Below, one piece after another: positions 37,601 through 47,375 of a stretch of 64,000 nt of DNA. The first letter of the stretch is position 1. Each line of letters begins with the position of its first letter. The notes beneath the pieces were generated by a model. That model saw only the letters and a list, made by a program, of their open reading frames with translations. It was not told the DNA's origin and ran no database searches. Source of the stretch: Eremophila alpestris peregrina (taxonomy: Eukaryota; Chordata; Aves; Passeriformes; Alaudidae); the NCBI GenBank assembly GCA_009792885.1, contig WMCF01000349.1, positions 27,972-91,971 of the forward strand, in the 5' to 3' direction. A program made the position numbers and the translations under genes.

Positions 37601-39311
37601 AACACTGGCAGGCTTTCTTGCATGAAGTGACAGGGAACTGACCTTGCTTCAGCCCTCAGCACATGTATAGATACAGTAATCTTTGTTCTTTATTTCCCCA
37701 GGATTCAGAATTTTATGCTGCTACTGTGGAATTTGAAAGCAGTCCAGTTTTCTCTAAAACCTGGAGAGATGACTTCAAACTGTTGTAGTTTATCTCCAGC
37801 CCATTGCTGGAGAGTGACACCGGACACTGCCAAGTAGCAAGTGTCTGGCTTTCTTATACTGTGTCAACAGTTGTGATCTGAAATAACTACCTGAACAGAA
37901 AGAGGACAAGTAGCTTTTAGCAGGACTGGAGTGTTTGTAGGGTCTCCCTATGAATAAGGGTGATTGGCACAGCTAAACTTGTTTAGATTGCTAAACAAGT
38001 CCTGCTGCATTGGTAATGCTGTCAGATCTTACTGTGACCCACTGCCAGGGGTCAAAGGGGTTTGTAATGTCATAAACCACTTCAATGCCACAAAACATCA
38101 CCAGTCTTAGAAAAGACACCTGGCATTGCTCAAGCAGCCACCCAAATCCCTCAAACAAGTATGACAATTTGTGATACCTGCAAAGTAGTCTGAATGTCCT
38201 GAAGTTTCCATGCAACATTGAAAATTGCTAAGTTGGGCTTTGTGTGACGCCTTCTGTTCTTCAGGGCCCTGGTACTTAGACTTACACTTGAACTAATTGC
38301 ATATAGTGAGCCTGTGCTCTTGTGAGCCTCTGGAAGCTGTGAGTTCTTGTATGTGTTGGGAGGAAGAGCAGTTTCCTGCTGTCCCTAAATGACAGGGAAA
38401 TGTCTTACTGGTCTCACAGCGAATACACTGTGGCCATGAGACATGGTTCAAGATTGGGTTGTATTAAATTGTATTCCCTTCCTTATGGTAGTGTTTGCCT
38501 TTTCTTCTAGGTGTGTATGAGTGGGTTACTTTCCAGATGAAGCCTGGTGGGCCAGCATTGTGGGGTGAAGCATTTCGAGCTGCAGTCAGTTCTCATGTCA
38601 ACACAGGATATACCAGCCTGATCGGTATTTTCCACACAGAATATGGGCTACTTAACACAGGTACTCACCAATTTCTGATACAGAGTGTGGCATGGGAAGG
38701 GGCAGAGGCAGAGGGGCAAGCCCTGTCCTGGATCAGGATTGGCAAGCTTGCTGAAAATGTTGGTGTGGATCACCAAAGTCCTGTAAACAGTCCTTGAACC
38801 AACTTTGTGTATTGGGTTATAGGCTTAAGCCAGTCGCCACAATCTTAAAAGACTCTCAGATCTGATGTTCAGGTCAAACCATGCAGTGGCTCAGTAAAAG
38901 ATCATCCCACCACTGGCATGCCTGGAAAATTGTTTCTGGTAACTCCAAGGCATGTGACAGATGAAGGCAGATTGCTAGGACTTAGTGTTGTATTGCAGCA
39001 CAGTAGTGCTCAGCTGACTTTATTTGTACTTTTCTCAGTCCATGTGTTATGGTGGAATGAGAGCCCAGATCACCGGGCAGCAGGAAGACACAGGGCCCAT
39101 GAAGATGCCAGAGTTGTAGCAGCTGGTAAGACATGATGGATCTAGAGAACTCACTTGTGTTGCTGCATGCATACTGAGAAGAGTATTGCTTTTCATTGGA
39201 ATATTGTCTTAATTAAACCTGCATTTAATTTTAGTGCGTAACAGTGTCAGATTCTTGGAGTCCCAGCAAAATGTGCTTCTGATTCCTCTGCAATGCTCAC
39301 CACTGAAGTAG
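31584..39311 (+). CDS. NIPSNAP3A: NIPSNAP3-type protein (NIPSNAP homolog 3A/B), six exons
   Basis: Small protein of the NIPSNAP family, mitochondrion- and membrane-associated proteins implicated in vesicle transport and mitophagy signalling. CDS exons: 31584-31658, 33635-33836, 36255-36416, 38511-38660, 39039-39125 and 39235-39311. They total 753 nt, that is 250 residues plus stop, against 247 in human NIPSNAP3A. Every intron is GT-AG and every junction keeps frame. The first 25 residues are Arg/Leu/Ala-rich without acids, as expected for mitochondrial targeting. Diagnostic stretches are FYEIRTYDIKPAKM, RTAHSELVGFW, VFHIWKY, YLVPW, TFQMKPGGPALWG, VHVLWWNES and the C-terminus LLIP...SPLK. The ATG at 31584 is the only start that precedes exon 1's donor in frame. 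I see no defect, in contrast to the neighbouring ABCA1. NIPSNAP3A versus 3B cannot be told apart, since the split is mammalian. Confidence 0.95.
31790..32300 (-). repeat. CR1 LINE 3' end, antisense, in NIPSNAP3 intron 1
   Basis: Reads as the reverse complement of the CR1 tail: GGAAAAGACTGCTGAGATC, then AAACACCTCGAGGGACGGCGG, then TTCTTCCCGATGTCC and CTCCTATCCTGTCCC. Begins about 130 bp after exon 1. Confidence 0.75.
32465..32770 (+). repeat. CR1 LINE 3' end, sense
   Basis: Contains AGATTGGATATTAGGAAAAA, AACAGGCTGCGCAGGGGAG, CACCATCCCTGGAGATGTTT and GATATGGTTTAGTGG, the characteristic CR1 tail. With the antisense copy just upstream it forms a loosely inverted pair. Confidence 0.85.
33635..33836 (+). 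CDS. NIPSNAP3A: NIPSNAP3 exon 2
   Basis: Acceptor TTTCTTTCAG, then ACLATGPRQ. Carries FYEIRTYDIKPAKM and RTAHSELVGFW; ends TATG|GTAGGG with one base of the next codon (Asp). Confidence 0.93.
34695..35640 (-). repeat. CR1 LINE, antisense, 5'-truncated
   Basis: In NIPSNAP3 intron 2. The 3' tail (34,695-34,880), interrupted by a sense CR1 piece, is followed by the usual CR1 sequences GCCTCTCCAGCTCCCTTATA and GATCTTGCCAGGCACAGAGG and a degraded reverse-transcriptase region. Confidence 0.85.
34880..35025 (+). repeat. CR1 tail fragment, sense, inside the antisense CR1
   Basis: AAGGCCAGGCTGGATGGAGC then CTGAACAACCTGGTC and CCTTCCAATCCAAACCATCC followed by TGTGATTCT, the CR1 end. It interrupts the antisense CR1, so it is the younger of the two or marks a recombination. 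Confidence 0.75.
35199..35672 (-). pseudogene. CR1 reverse-transcriptase fragment
   Basis: Part of a LINE reverse transcriptase. Recognisable are HKSMGLYEIHPWVLRKL, the VSLTSVPGKI segment, and TKGKLCLTNLATFCDGVTAL near its end, which lie in fingers/palm upstream of the catalytic YxDD. The catalytic motif itself is not present and the fragment is truncated on both sides, so it is inactive. Confidence 0.8.
36255..36416 (+). CDS. NIPSNAP3A: NIPSNAP3 exon 3
   Basis: Acceptor CTCTTGCAG. Encodes DNFAHRTAVRHALA through EVAYLVPW to KPPKEG; donor GGGGG|TGAG with GT at 36417. The junction gives KEGGVYEW, one Gly more than I recall for human. Confidence 0.92.
37415..37510 (-). repeat. CR1 fragment, antisense
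   Basis: AAGATCTGCTCCTTGATCTT then GCCAGGACAGATGTGAGACTG and CTGTAGTTCTGCAGTTCTTC, a second short copy of the sequence seen at 35,400-35,480. Confidence 0.8.
38511..38660 (+). CDS. NIPSNAP3A: NIPSNAP3 exon 4
   Basis: Acceptor TTCTTCTAG. Encodes VYEWVTFQMKPGGPALWGEA through FHTEYGLLNT; donor ACAG|GTACTC. Confidence 0.92.
39039..39125 (+). CDS. NIPSNAP3A: NIPSNAP3 exon 5
   Basis: Acceptor TTTCTCAG. Encodes VHVLWWNES, AAGRHRAHED and RVVAA; donor GCTG|GTAAGA. Confidence 0.92.
39235..39311 (+). CDS. NIPSNAP3A: NIPSNAP3 exon 6 (last)
   Basis: Acceptor AATTTTAG. Encodes VRNSVRFLESQQNVLLIP and ends SPLK followed by TAG at 39309-39311, the family's usual C-terminus. Too short to stand out as an open frame alone; found by continuing the splice phase from exon 5. 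Confidence 0.92.
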
Positions 39312-40160
39312 CCTTCTTCTAAATGATGTTAACAGATGGCAGAGGAAACAAGATGGAAGTGCTGTCAGTAAGTGACATGGATTCCCATACCCTCATGAGC
39401 TGAGTTGTTCTGCAGTTGACAAAAAATTGATGCAAAATGCTGATCCACTAGCAATGAAATCAGCACTCTGATACCAGTTGTTAAACAGAAGTTTGTGGTG
39501 ATGTTCCTTTATCCCCAGGACAAAGAACTTGGGCCATATCAGGACACAAACTGTGCTTCACCTATCATCTGTTTTAATCCCTAAGTTCTTCATAATTTTT
39601 GCATAGTTAGGTCACTTATCAAACTAAGTTAAATACTCTTGTCCAGCATTCCAGCCAGGGATGGTACCATTTTTATAATGTACTTTGATACCTCTTATAA
39701 TTATCTCATCTTAGTTATTTCCTTAGTCAAGAAGGAAAGCTCCCACATATATCTTACCCAATTATGTTTTAATCAGACTTCTTCCTGGGATGCTTTATTG
39801 TTTTTTGTATTTTGTATTTTGTCATTTATGTATTATTTCCGAGTAACGTACAACATCAGTGTTGCTGGAATTGTACTTAAGTGCAACAGTGTGGCTGATT
39901 AGGTAGTGTATCCGTGAGCTCTGCCATGAGACTTTTTACTCAGTAACTTGTTACGGTTCATTTCAGCCTTTTCCTTTTTTGTTCATTAAACTCTTCCTCA
40001 AAACTGTGAGTTATTCACACAAGCTTTACCTTGAGTATTTTAGTACTTGTTTAGGTGCTAAAGGTGATTAGCCTTTCTTGTTCCATTGTGTCATCAGACT
40101 CATCTGATTTACACGTGCTGGCATTCTTTGAAATACTTCTTGTCAGACTGTTAAAAGCTA

Positions 40161-40166
40161 AATAAA
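40161..40166 (+). terminator. Candidate polyadenylation signal of NIPSNAP3
   Basis: AATAAA about 850 bp after the stop codon. An ATTAAA near 39,984 is an alternative. No cleavage site can be proved from sequence. Confidence 0.35.
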
Positions 40167-40974
40167 TTATCATAAAGCATTAATTTTTAGTGTTTATGGC
40201 TCAAGCTCTTTTTTTTAAACTATGAAATGATAAATTCCATTATGCAAATACAGTATTCATTTTGCAGGTCTTGTCTTTTGGTCAACAACAAATTGCTTTA
40301 GAACCAGTAAGCTAGAGTGAATAGCAGTAGGGCAGAGGGCACATGGGCTGAGAAGTCAAACTTCTATTTTGTGTACAGTGGTACAGAGCACCCTCTTCTG
40401 CAATTTATTGGTATTGACTATAAATTGCAGAGCACTTGGGAGGCTTTTCTAAATGTTAATCATGGATCTACAGTTGAATACTGAAGTACCTTTGTGCAGT
40501 TTGCCTAATGGTTATTGCTTCCTTTAAGTGCATTAAGATCTCACAGAAAGCACTAAAACGAGCTCTAGGCCATTATGCTTGTTTCAAGATGGGTGCATGA
40601 GATGTGGCTGCTGTAGTTAAAGGAGTGTAACAGGTCCCAGCTGCTATATCCATGTTTCCATACCCATTTAGCATTCTCAGGGTGGAACAAACACTACTTC
40701 AGAGACCCCTGTCCTACATTTTACAAATCAGCTTTTTAAGGCACAAAGAGCTGATGAACCAGTATATTGTTCAGAACACTGCCTTACAACAGTTCTTTCA
40801 AAGGAAGATTTTTTTTTATACTAACAAAAACATGGGCAGAAAAATGGGGTGAGAGACTTAAAAATGCATTTTTTTTCTCATCAGAATGCAAGAATTGTTT
40901 TACTGGGCTTTTTTGGTTGGTTGGTTGTTTTTCTGGGGTTTTTTAATTAAGACTGTTTTTCTTAACACCACCAT

Positions 40975-41385
40975 TGAGAGTAAAGAACATTGAAGATGTT
41001 AGAGGTGCCAGCTGGACATTAGATCAAAATAGAAAACCCAGGAAATTCAGAGGGCTGGGCAATCATCAGCCATATGAAGTGCAACAAGGGAAAGTGCCGG
41101 ATTCTGCACATGAAGTAGGGCAACCCTGGGTGTACAGACAGGCTGGGGAACAAGCTGTTGGAAAGCAGCAGGAATGGGGCTTGGGGAGTTCTGGTCGATG
41201 ACAAAGTTGACCATGAGTCAGCAGTGCCCTGGCAGCCAGGAGGACCAACCCTGTCCTGGGGTACATCAGGCACAGCATTACCAGCCAGACAAGGGAGGGG
41301 ATTGTCCTGCTCTGCTCTAGGGCAGCCTCACCTCGAGTGCTGTGAGCAGGTTTGGGTGCTACTGATGCCTTTTGGGACTACCTAA
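40975..41385 (+). repeat. CR1 LINE, sense, 5' part of a split copy
   Basis: Contains GAAGTGCAACAAGGGAAAGTG, CAGCAGTGCCCTGGCAGCC, TACATCAGGCACAGCATTAC and GATTGTCCTGCTCTGCTCT in CR1 order. It breaks off near 41,360 and resumes at about 41,836. Confidence 0.85.
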
Positions 41386-41835
41386 AAACAGAGGCCAGAT
41401 AAAATTAAGGGGAATAAAAAGCAGTTATATTTATTGAAGAGCCTTCAGGTACACATCAGGCAGATGAAGCCCCCCCCCCAGGGGCTACACCCAAAAATGG
41501 ACAACAGGTCATGGACTTTTATAAGTTTGGTCCATTTGCAGAGTGGGGTTTAATCTTCCAATTACAGCTCCAGGTAATAAAGTCATTTACCCAAATTTGC
41601 TCCCCATCCACCCACTTTTGTTCACATTGCTCAGGGCCTGAGACTGTAAGGTGTTCTTGATTCCTGTGCCTTGAGAGAAATTGTTTTGTCTGACCAAAAT
41701 GGAAAAGCAGCAGCTAACACTGTATGTGGACTTCAGAGTGATACACTAAAGAATTGCAGGATTACAAATACATGAAAAATATAAAAGCTAAAATCCTAAG
41801 GCATCATGATAATGTCTAAAAGATACTAAGCCATT
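41386..41835. mobile_element. Unidentified insertion splitting a CR1
   Basis: About 450 bp foreign to CR1, with a TTTATT motif near 41,430, a C run at 41,471-41,480 and T-rich segments. The hexamer CTAAAA occurs at 41,382 and 41,816 and could be a target duplication, but termini are not clear. The reverse AATAAA suggests an antisense LTR; I cannot assign a family. Confidence 0.45.
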
Positions 41836-42270
41836 AGAGAAGGTCAACAAAGACGGTGAAGGACCCTGAGGGGAAGCTAAATGAGGAGCATCTGAGGTCC
41901 CTTGGTTTGTTCAGCCTGGAGGAGATTGAGTGGAGACCTCATTGCAGTTACAACTTCCTCCTGAGGGGAAGAGGAGGGACAGACATCTCTCAGGCACCCA
42001 GTGACAGAACCAGGGAATGGCCTGAAGTTGTGTTAGGGGAGGTTTAGGCTGGGTATTAGAAAAACGTTCTTCTCTCAGAGGGTGGTTGGGCACAGGCTCT
42101 ACAGGGAAGTGACGACAGCACCAAGCCTGACGGAGTTCAAGAAGTGTTTGGACAATGCTCTCAGGCACAGGGTGTGACTCTCGGGGATGAAGTGCGGGGG
42201 CCAGCAATGGGACCTGATGATCCTTTATGGTCCCTTCCAACTCAGCATACTCTGTGATTCTGTGAAATTT
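41836..42270 (+). repeat. CR1 LINE, sense, 3' part of the split copy
   Basis: Continues from the upstream half: AGAAGGTCAACAAAG, TTGTTCAGCCTGGAGGAGAT, TGGAGACCTCATTGCAGTTAC, and the tail GGTCCCTTCCAACTCAGCAT with CTGTGATTCTGTGA, the CR1 3' terminal repeat. Confidence 0.9.
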
Positions 42271-42843
42271 TAATTGGCTTCTTATTTCAGTATGAGTTTT
42301 CCTGATGAGTGTAACTTCATGAATTGGTTAGATACTGGAAGTTGGTTGATGGTGATACGATAGGCAGTAGCAGACAACATTTTAGTATCAGTTTATCCTT
42401 GAGCAACCACACCATTATGCTGCTTTCATTTGTAAACTGCTGTTCAAAATCAACCAAGTCTACAGGGTGTTTTTAGCAAGGAGGAGCAATCAGCAACTTG
42501 CATCTCTCTAATAAAAATTCAGAGGCAGGTACTTGAGTTGGGATTTAAACACCCAGGGAAGTTTGTTATGCTTTGCAGCTGGATTTGACAGTTGACCAAT
42601 CACTTGCTAGAGACCTTTTTATTTACTAACTTTAGAAGTTTAATGTAGCACTTACCTTTATATCTTGCATTTCCTCATTTACCTGAAAACAGTGTATCTA
42701 CTCCATACTAGTTTTTAGAGCTACTGAAAATCTCATGCATCAAAGTTTGCAACAAAATAAAACCAGGCAAAACAAAAGCTTCTAGCAGTGCTCCTTGAAA
42801 TAACAAAAATTACACTTGTGAAGACCAATGGTGCTATAACAGC

Positions 42844-42849
42844 TTTATT
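42844..42849 (-). terminator. Candidate ABCA1 polyadenylation signal
   Basis: AATAAA on the - strand, about 3.07 kb after the stop codon, consistent with the long (about 3 kb) 3'UTR of vertebrate ABCA1. Confidence 0.55.
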
Positions 42850-45800
42850 TTTTACTTAATACAAGGCAATTAGAGTGCCTTTTAATACTTCACATAACAG
42901 ATATTAGCAAATACAAATATATATACTTTTTTTTTTTTACTTTTAATGAAAATGTCCATTTAAGGGTTTAACTTAGAAATTTCAGTTGTGAAATCTCTCT
43001 AGATTTTTGCAAAGTTAACAGATATTCCAGTGCAAAAAATAGATCCCATTACAGATAGCATAAAGTGCTTGGAACGAAGGACCAACTATAATTCAGGAGG
43101 GAAAGATAAGCACAAAAGTGGTTGTTTAACCATGGGGAAAATACAACAACTCCTTACTGAAATACAAATGTACTACAAAGAGGGATGCAACATGTCAATA
43201 GTACTGAAGTTTAAAATAAGTTAACACCTCAGTGTAGTTTCATTATCAAGAGTGGTTCTTATAATGTGTATGACTCTAGAGTGATTTTTCCCCAACATGT
43301 ACTGGAATGAGTAAAAACAAGTGGCTGTCTGAACATATTCCATGACAAACCTTCACGCCAGTGTTGCATTATGCTGTCTGTTCAGTACATACAATGCAGA
43401 TCAGAGCTGTGATGTAGTTTGGTTAATATCCACATTTACTGCAACATTTTGTCACAGATAGCAGACCCTGTAAGCATGACAGTCATGGGGCAATAGAAAT
43501 CAAGAATCTTTTTGGTGGGCTAAGGAAAGTGTATTACCATGTAACTGTTGTTTACTAATACATGAGTAAGTTAAAGTTACCAAGAGCAAACCACAGCCCA
43601 TTCAGGACCAAATCTGAATCCTCCTAGAACTCGTTCTAGTTCTACATGCACTAGTTTGGTGCAGTGCAAAACGTTAGCCCTTCACTTCAGTGATGTAATG
43701 CTGATTTGTAATAGTGACTTTTAGCAGTGGCTAAAAGTACATGCTGCTTGTTTCAGTTATACTCCAACATACTTGCAGCCTGTTCTGGAGTAGTCATGGC
43801 TGTAGCTCTGCTGTTTCTGCACCTGGAAGTCTGGTATATTCATCACCCTGTAACTCATCCCCATAGAGTGATGATGTCATAAAGGTAATAACAAAGCATG
43901 TTTTAAGTGAGGTATACCAATCCCCTTTACACTCCTTTTCTCAATCCCCTCAGCAATGAATTATACAGATTTAAAAAAAAAGTATTAAAAAGGCACTTCA
44001 GCAGAGCCTATACTAAGCTCTTACTTTACCTCAAGGCAGGACACAGAGGGACAAGAAACTTGTTTTAACTGTGTTTTTAAAATGTTGAGTTGGTCAGTGT
44101 TACAAGTATACTCGGAAATCTGTAATCAATCTTCTTCAGGCTCATGCCAGCCTTTTCGTTATTTGCTGGGCTGCTGTGGTCATTCACAGAAGAAAATGGT
44201 CCATGATTGATCCATGGAGTAGCATCAAAACCAGTGCAGAACCTGTGTGGGTATTTAAGGCAGAGGCATGGCATACAGGAACAGCTCAGAAACTGCACTT
44301 GTGCTCAAACCACATTACTGAACCAATTTTCGAATGTAAAAGCAACACAGAGGGGCCCAAAAAGCATAGTCTCCCATGACCGTTGTACAATGTGAACAAG
44401 AACTGGTTGTTCTTACTACATAATTTCCCCTCAAATATTAGTCTGGCTTTGTAAAACTTGAAAAATTTGACTCATGAACTGTAGCACTATTATCTTGAAC
44501 TCTCTTGTTTTTCAGGGGGATTTTTACTGAAACAGTTGTTTGTCACATGGTGTCAAGGGTGTATTCTCCAGTTAGGGATCACCTAATGACTGAAACTACA
44601 CTGCACAACAGAAGCAAAAACTTACACATTAATGTTATACCAGTTTCCAAACAGGAAAATTTAAGGTGAACAACTTGCAGTTGTTTGCAGATAGCAGCTG
44701 ATTGCTAAAATCTGGAACATGGTCAGATCATGAATGCAGCTATCCACCACATGGATAGAAAGTGAGCATAGCATTACAGGCATAATGTAAAGAAATACTG
44801 TGGCTACAAAGATCAACTGAAAGCATCTTCAATCCCTAATTATGCTACCTACCTATTTAAAGTCATAAATAATACTGTTTAAAAAAAAATCTACATCTTG
44901 TTTCTAGTTTTATCTGGCAAAGCCAGAAACAGCAACATGCTTGTGCTAAGCAGTAATTCCAGATGATGGGTACCTTTCTGGTGCAAAGCAGGGGTTAAAG
45001 AGCAGATATTACAAATCTGAGTGACAGCTCATGATTTAGGATTTGCTCTTGGCATTAGCAGCTTGTACAACTACTGAGTTTGCTGCTGTGGTCCAAACCC
45101 TATGCCTGCTTCTCACCCACTTCTTTCTACTAGATGTTCATGCAGCTACAACAGTACCTCAGAGGAGCAGGAAAATACTTAACTGCACTAACACCTGGTC
45201 GGAGTATGTTACTGATTGTGATGCTGGTGGGACAATCATGCATTTGGAGGGTTCACAGTTCTGCATATCAGCATTTGCTGATGAAGATGTGTGATTACGA
45301 TGGCCTGTCTCTTGCCATCCCACCTGCACAGTACTGTTTTGTGGCCTCAGCTTTGTCACCACTGACCTACACCAACCTAGAGAAAGCCAGCTGGTCAGGT
45401 AAGTTTTCACAACTTAGGGCTACAACACTGGTGGTGACTTTTCTTGCCACTGACTGTTTTGGTGCACTTATTGCCAGCAATGCATATAGCACCAGCACAT
45501 TCCCACTCCTGACATGAATGTTCTAAAGACTGAAACACACATGTCTAAAATATCTGTATATAACCACTGGCCATGATTCCTCAACAAATTATTTTAGCAA
45601 CCCTAATAAAAACATACTGTACAGAACAAGATACAGTATGGTTGAAAGCCCACAGCATCTAGTGGGTGCTTTACCACAGCTTCAGAGTTATACTGTAATG
45701 AACTAAAGTTCAAGTCTTTCACTGGAGAACAGTACAAGACGACTCCATGAGGCACTGCCCCTGTAAAGGAATTGTTTTCATTGCATTGAATTGCATTGCA

Positions 45801-45914
45801 TTGAATGGTTATCAGTAGAGTGTCCAGTTGTTTTCCCTCTAGCTTCTTTGGGAATATGCTATCCCAGGAAAAGGAAGTTTGCATTCTGCTCATCATTTCT
45901 TTGACAAAATTGTC
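42850..45914 (-). other. ABCA1: ABCA1 3'UTR (inferred extent)
   Basis: Continuous with the last exon, without recognisable repeats and with many AT-rich stretches. Its far end is inferred from the AATAAA at 42,844-42,849. It holds the miR-33 cluster near its start. No other gene is seen here. Confidence 0.6.
45782..45803 (-). promoter_or_regulatory. Three miR-33 seed matches in ABCA1 3'UTR
   Basis: The - strand has CAATGCA three times (complements of 45797-45803, 45792-45798 and 45782-45788), 112-133 nt after the stop. CAATGCA is the exact match to the miR-33 seed UGCAUUG. Mammalian ABCA1 carries a comparable triple cluster at a similar distance from the stop, through which miR-33 from SREBF introns represses cholesterol efflux. 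Two of the sites here overlap by two bases. Confidence 0.85.
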
Positions 45915-46055
45915 TCACACACAACTTTCTTTTACCTTCTCGTCTTGCAGGAAGGAGTTAAGGATTGCAATGTCTACCACAGTCTGGTTTTTGTGCAATG
46001 ACAGGTCCTTAGTATGGTCGTCGTCACTTTGGTCCTTAGCAAAATTTACAAAAAC
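45915..46055 (-). pseudogene. ABCA1: ABCA1 last exon
   Basis: Acceptor TTGTAG intact. 46 codons from VFVNFAKDQSDDDH to DEKVKESCV and TGA. Human ends ESYV, so the C-terminal PDZ-binding motif is changed from SYV to SCV. No stop or shift within it. Confidence 0.93.
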
Positions 46056-46259
46056 CTACAAGAAAAAAGAGCCATGTCACACACCACCATAGTATTTCAT
46101 TAATTCATGGCATTTTAAGCACTGGACATCCTGAAATAGTCCTGGGATTCAGTGCTTTACTTTGTTTAAATGTCCCTATAAGATAGGTCAATTAAATTGG
46201 TGGATATACTCCTACCTCTGCAAAAGAAGCTTTTGGCATCTAGGCTACTAAAAACTTAC

Positions 46260-46503
46260 TTGGTCAAGTGTGGTCTGAGAAACAGAGTAGTCTTCTATGT
46301 GGAGTCTCTTCTTGTTCTGGGAGAGAATGCTGAATATTTTGGCCAGGGAAGATGGTGAAGAGGGGAGTTGGTACTGCAGCATATTCCGATGTTTTTCCTT
46401 TAGGACGCTTCCAGGGAAGGCATGCCCAAAGAACTCCTCAGCAGGCTTCAGGTCTGGGTTTGCCCCTGCAATTCTCACCACTATGGTGTAACCATCTCCA
46501 AAC
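46260..46503 (-). pseudogene. ABCA1: ABCA1 244-bp exon, acceptor AG changed to AT
   Basis: Open throughout: FGDGYTIVVRIAG, FPGSVLKEKHRNMLQYQLP and LHIEDYSVSQTTLDQ, with a good GTAAGT donor. The base pair before the exon is AT (TTTGCAT|GTTTGG) where AG is required. The next AG is eight bases inside the exon and would shift the frame. Confidence 0.93.
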
Positions 46504-46680
46504 ATGCAAACAAAAATGTCAGTACAAGAGTTGAGTGCTTCTGAAATACAGGTGGGCTAAAAACCCAGTAGCATTTCCTATAGTCAGAATAGCAATGGAA
46601 ATGCTGCATGAGGAACTAAGCCTAACTGTATCTCCCTAAAATTGCAAACTCTGTGGTGTAAGTGAAAATATAACACCTAC

Positions 46681-46773
46681 CTGTTCTTCAGGTGCTGGAC
46701 ACTGCCCAGACACCTGAATTGCCCATTGACCATTATCGCCATTCGAGTGCACAGGGCTTCACATTCTTCCATG
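46681..46773 (-). pseudogene. ABCA1: ABCA1 93-bp exon
   Basis: SMEECEALCTRMAIMVNG to VQHLKN, the H-loop-distal part of NBD2. Splice sites CTGCAG and AACAG|GTAGGT are intact. Confidence 0.93.
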
Positions 46774-46900
46774 CTGCAGGCAGAAATTACTTCATTAGTA
46801 CTGCTAACAGCACTGAAGGGCAGAGAAGAAAGGCTGAGCTTAGCATCCAGCCCTGACAGATGTAAAAGCCAAGGTATGACACAAGTGGGCTGCTACTTAC

Positions 46901-47004
46901 CTGTGAGATGTGAGCACCACTGATCTCCCCTCCTTGATTACACTCAGAGCACAGTTCCACAAGAAACGATGAGCTTTGGGATCCATCCCTGTTGTTGGCT
47001 TGTC
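46901..47004 (-). pseudogene. ABCA1: ABCA1 104-bp exon, Walker B Glu to Lys
   Basis: Reads DKPTTGMDPKAHRFLW...SVVLTSH. In ABC transporters the residue after the Walker B Asp is the catalytic glutamate (LDEP); here GAG has become AAG, which by itself should stop ATP hydrolysis at NBD2. Splice sites are intact. Confidence 0.93.
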
Positions 47005-47240
47005 CTGCAAAATGTATACAAAAAACCAGATCATGCTGCTACATTCTACTGACAATACTTCATCTCTGAAATGACCTGTCCATTCCTGAGTATGGAAACA
47101 TTAAAAATAAGCAAGTTTGATTAATTTTTTAAAAATGAGAAAGTAATTTATGCACCAGATTTTTAAACAGTCTTCATTTCAACCTTATTTTCAACCAATA
47201 TTTCCAACAAAATACTGATGAGCAAAGGCTGCAGACTCAC

Positions 47241-47375
47241 CAGGAACACCACAAGTGGCCCTCAAAAGTGGGCAATGGCTGTGGAAAGCTTGCATCTGTT
47301 CCCTCCACTGTAATTCCCAGCTTATTTTTCTCCATATTTCACAAGGCCCAGTTTCCAAATTGCCCACTTGCCAAC
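47241..47375 (-). pseudogene. ABCA1: ABCA1 135-bp exon with two stop codons
   Basis: The exact 135-bp length and both splice sites are kept, so the changes are substitutions. Stops: TAA at 47322-47324 (Tyr codon before the signature motif) and TGA at 47262-47264. The signature region reads NYSGGNRCKLS where NYSGGNKRKLS is expected, and an Arg before KLGLV has become Trp. Confidence 0.95.
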
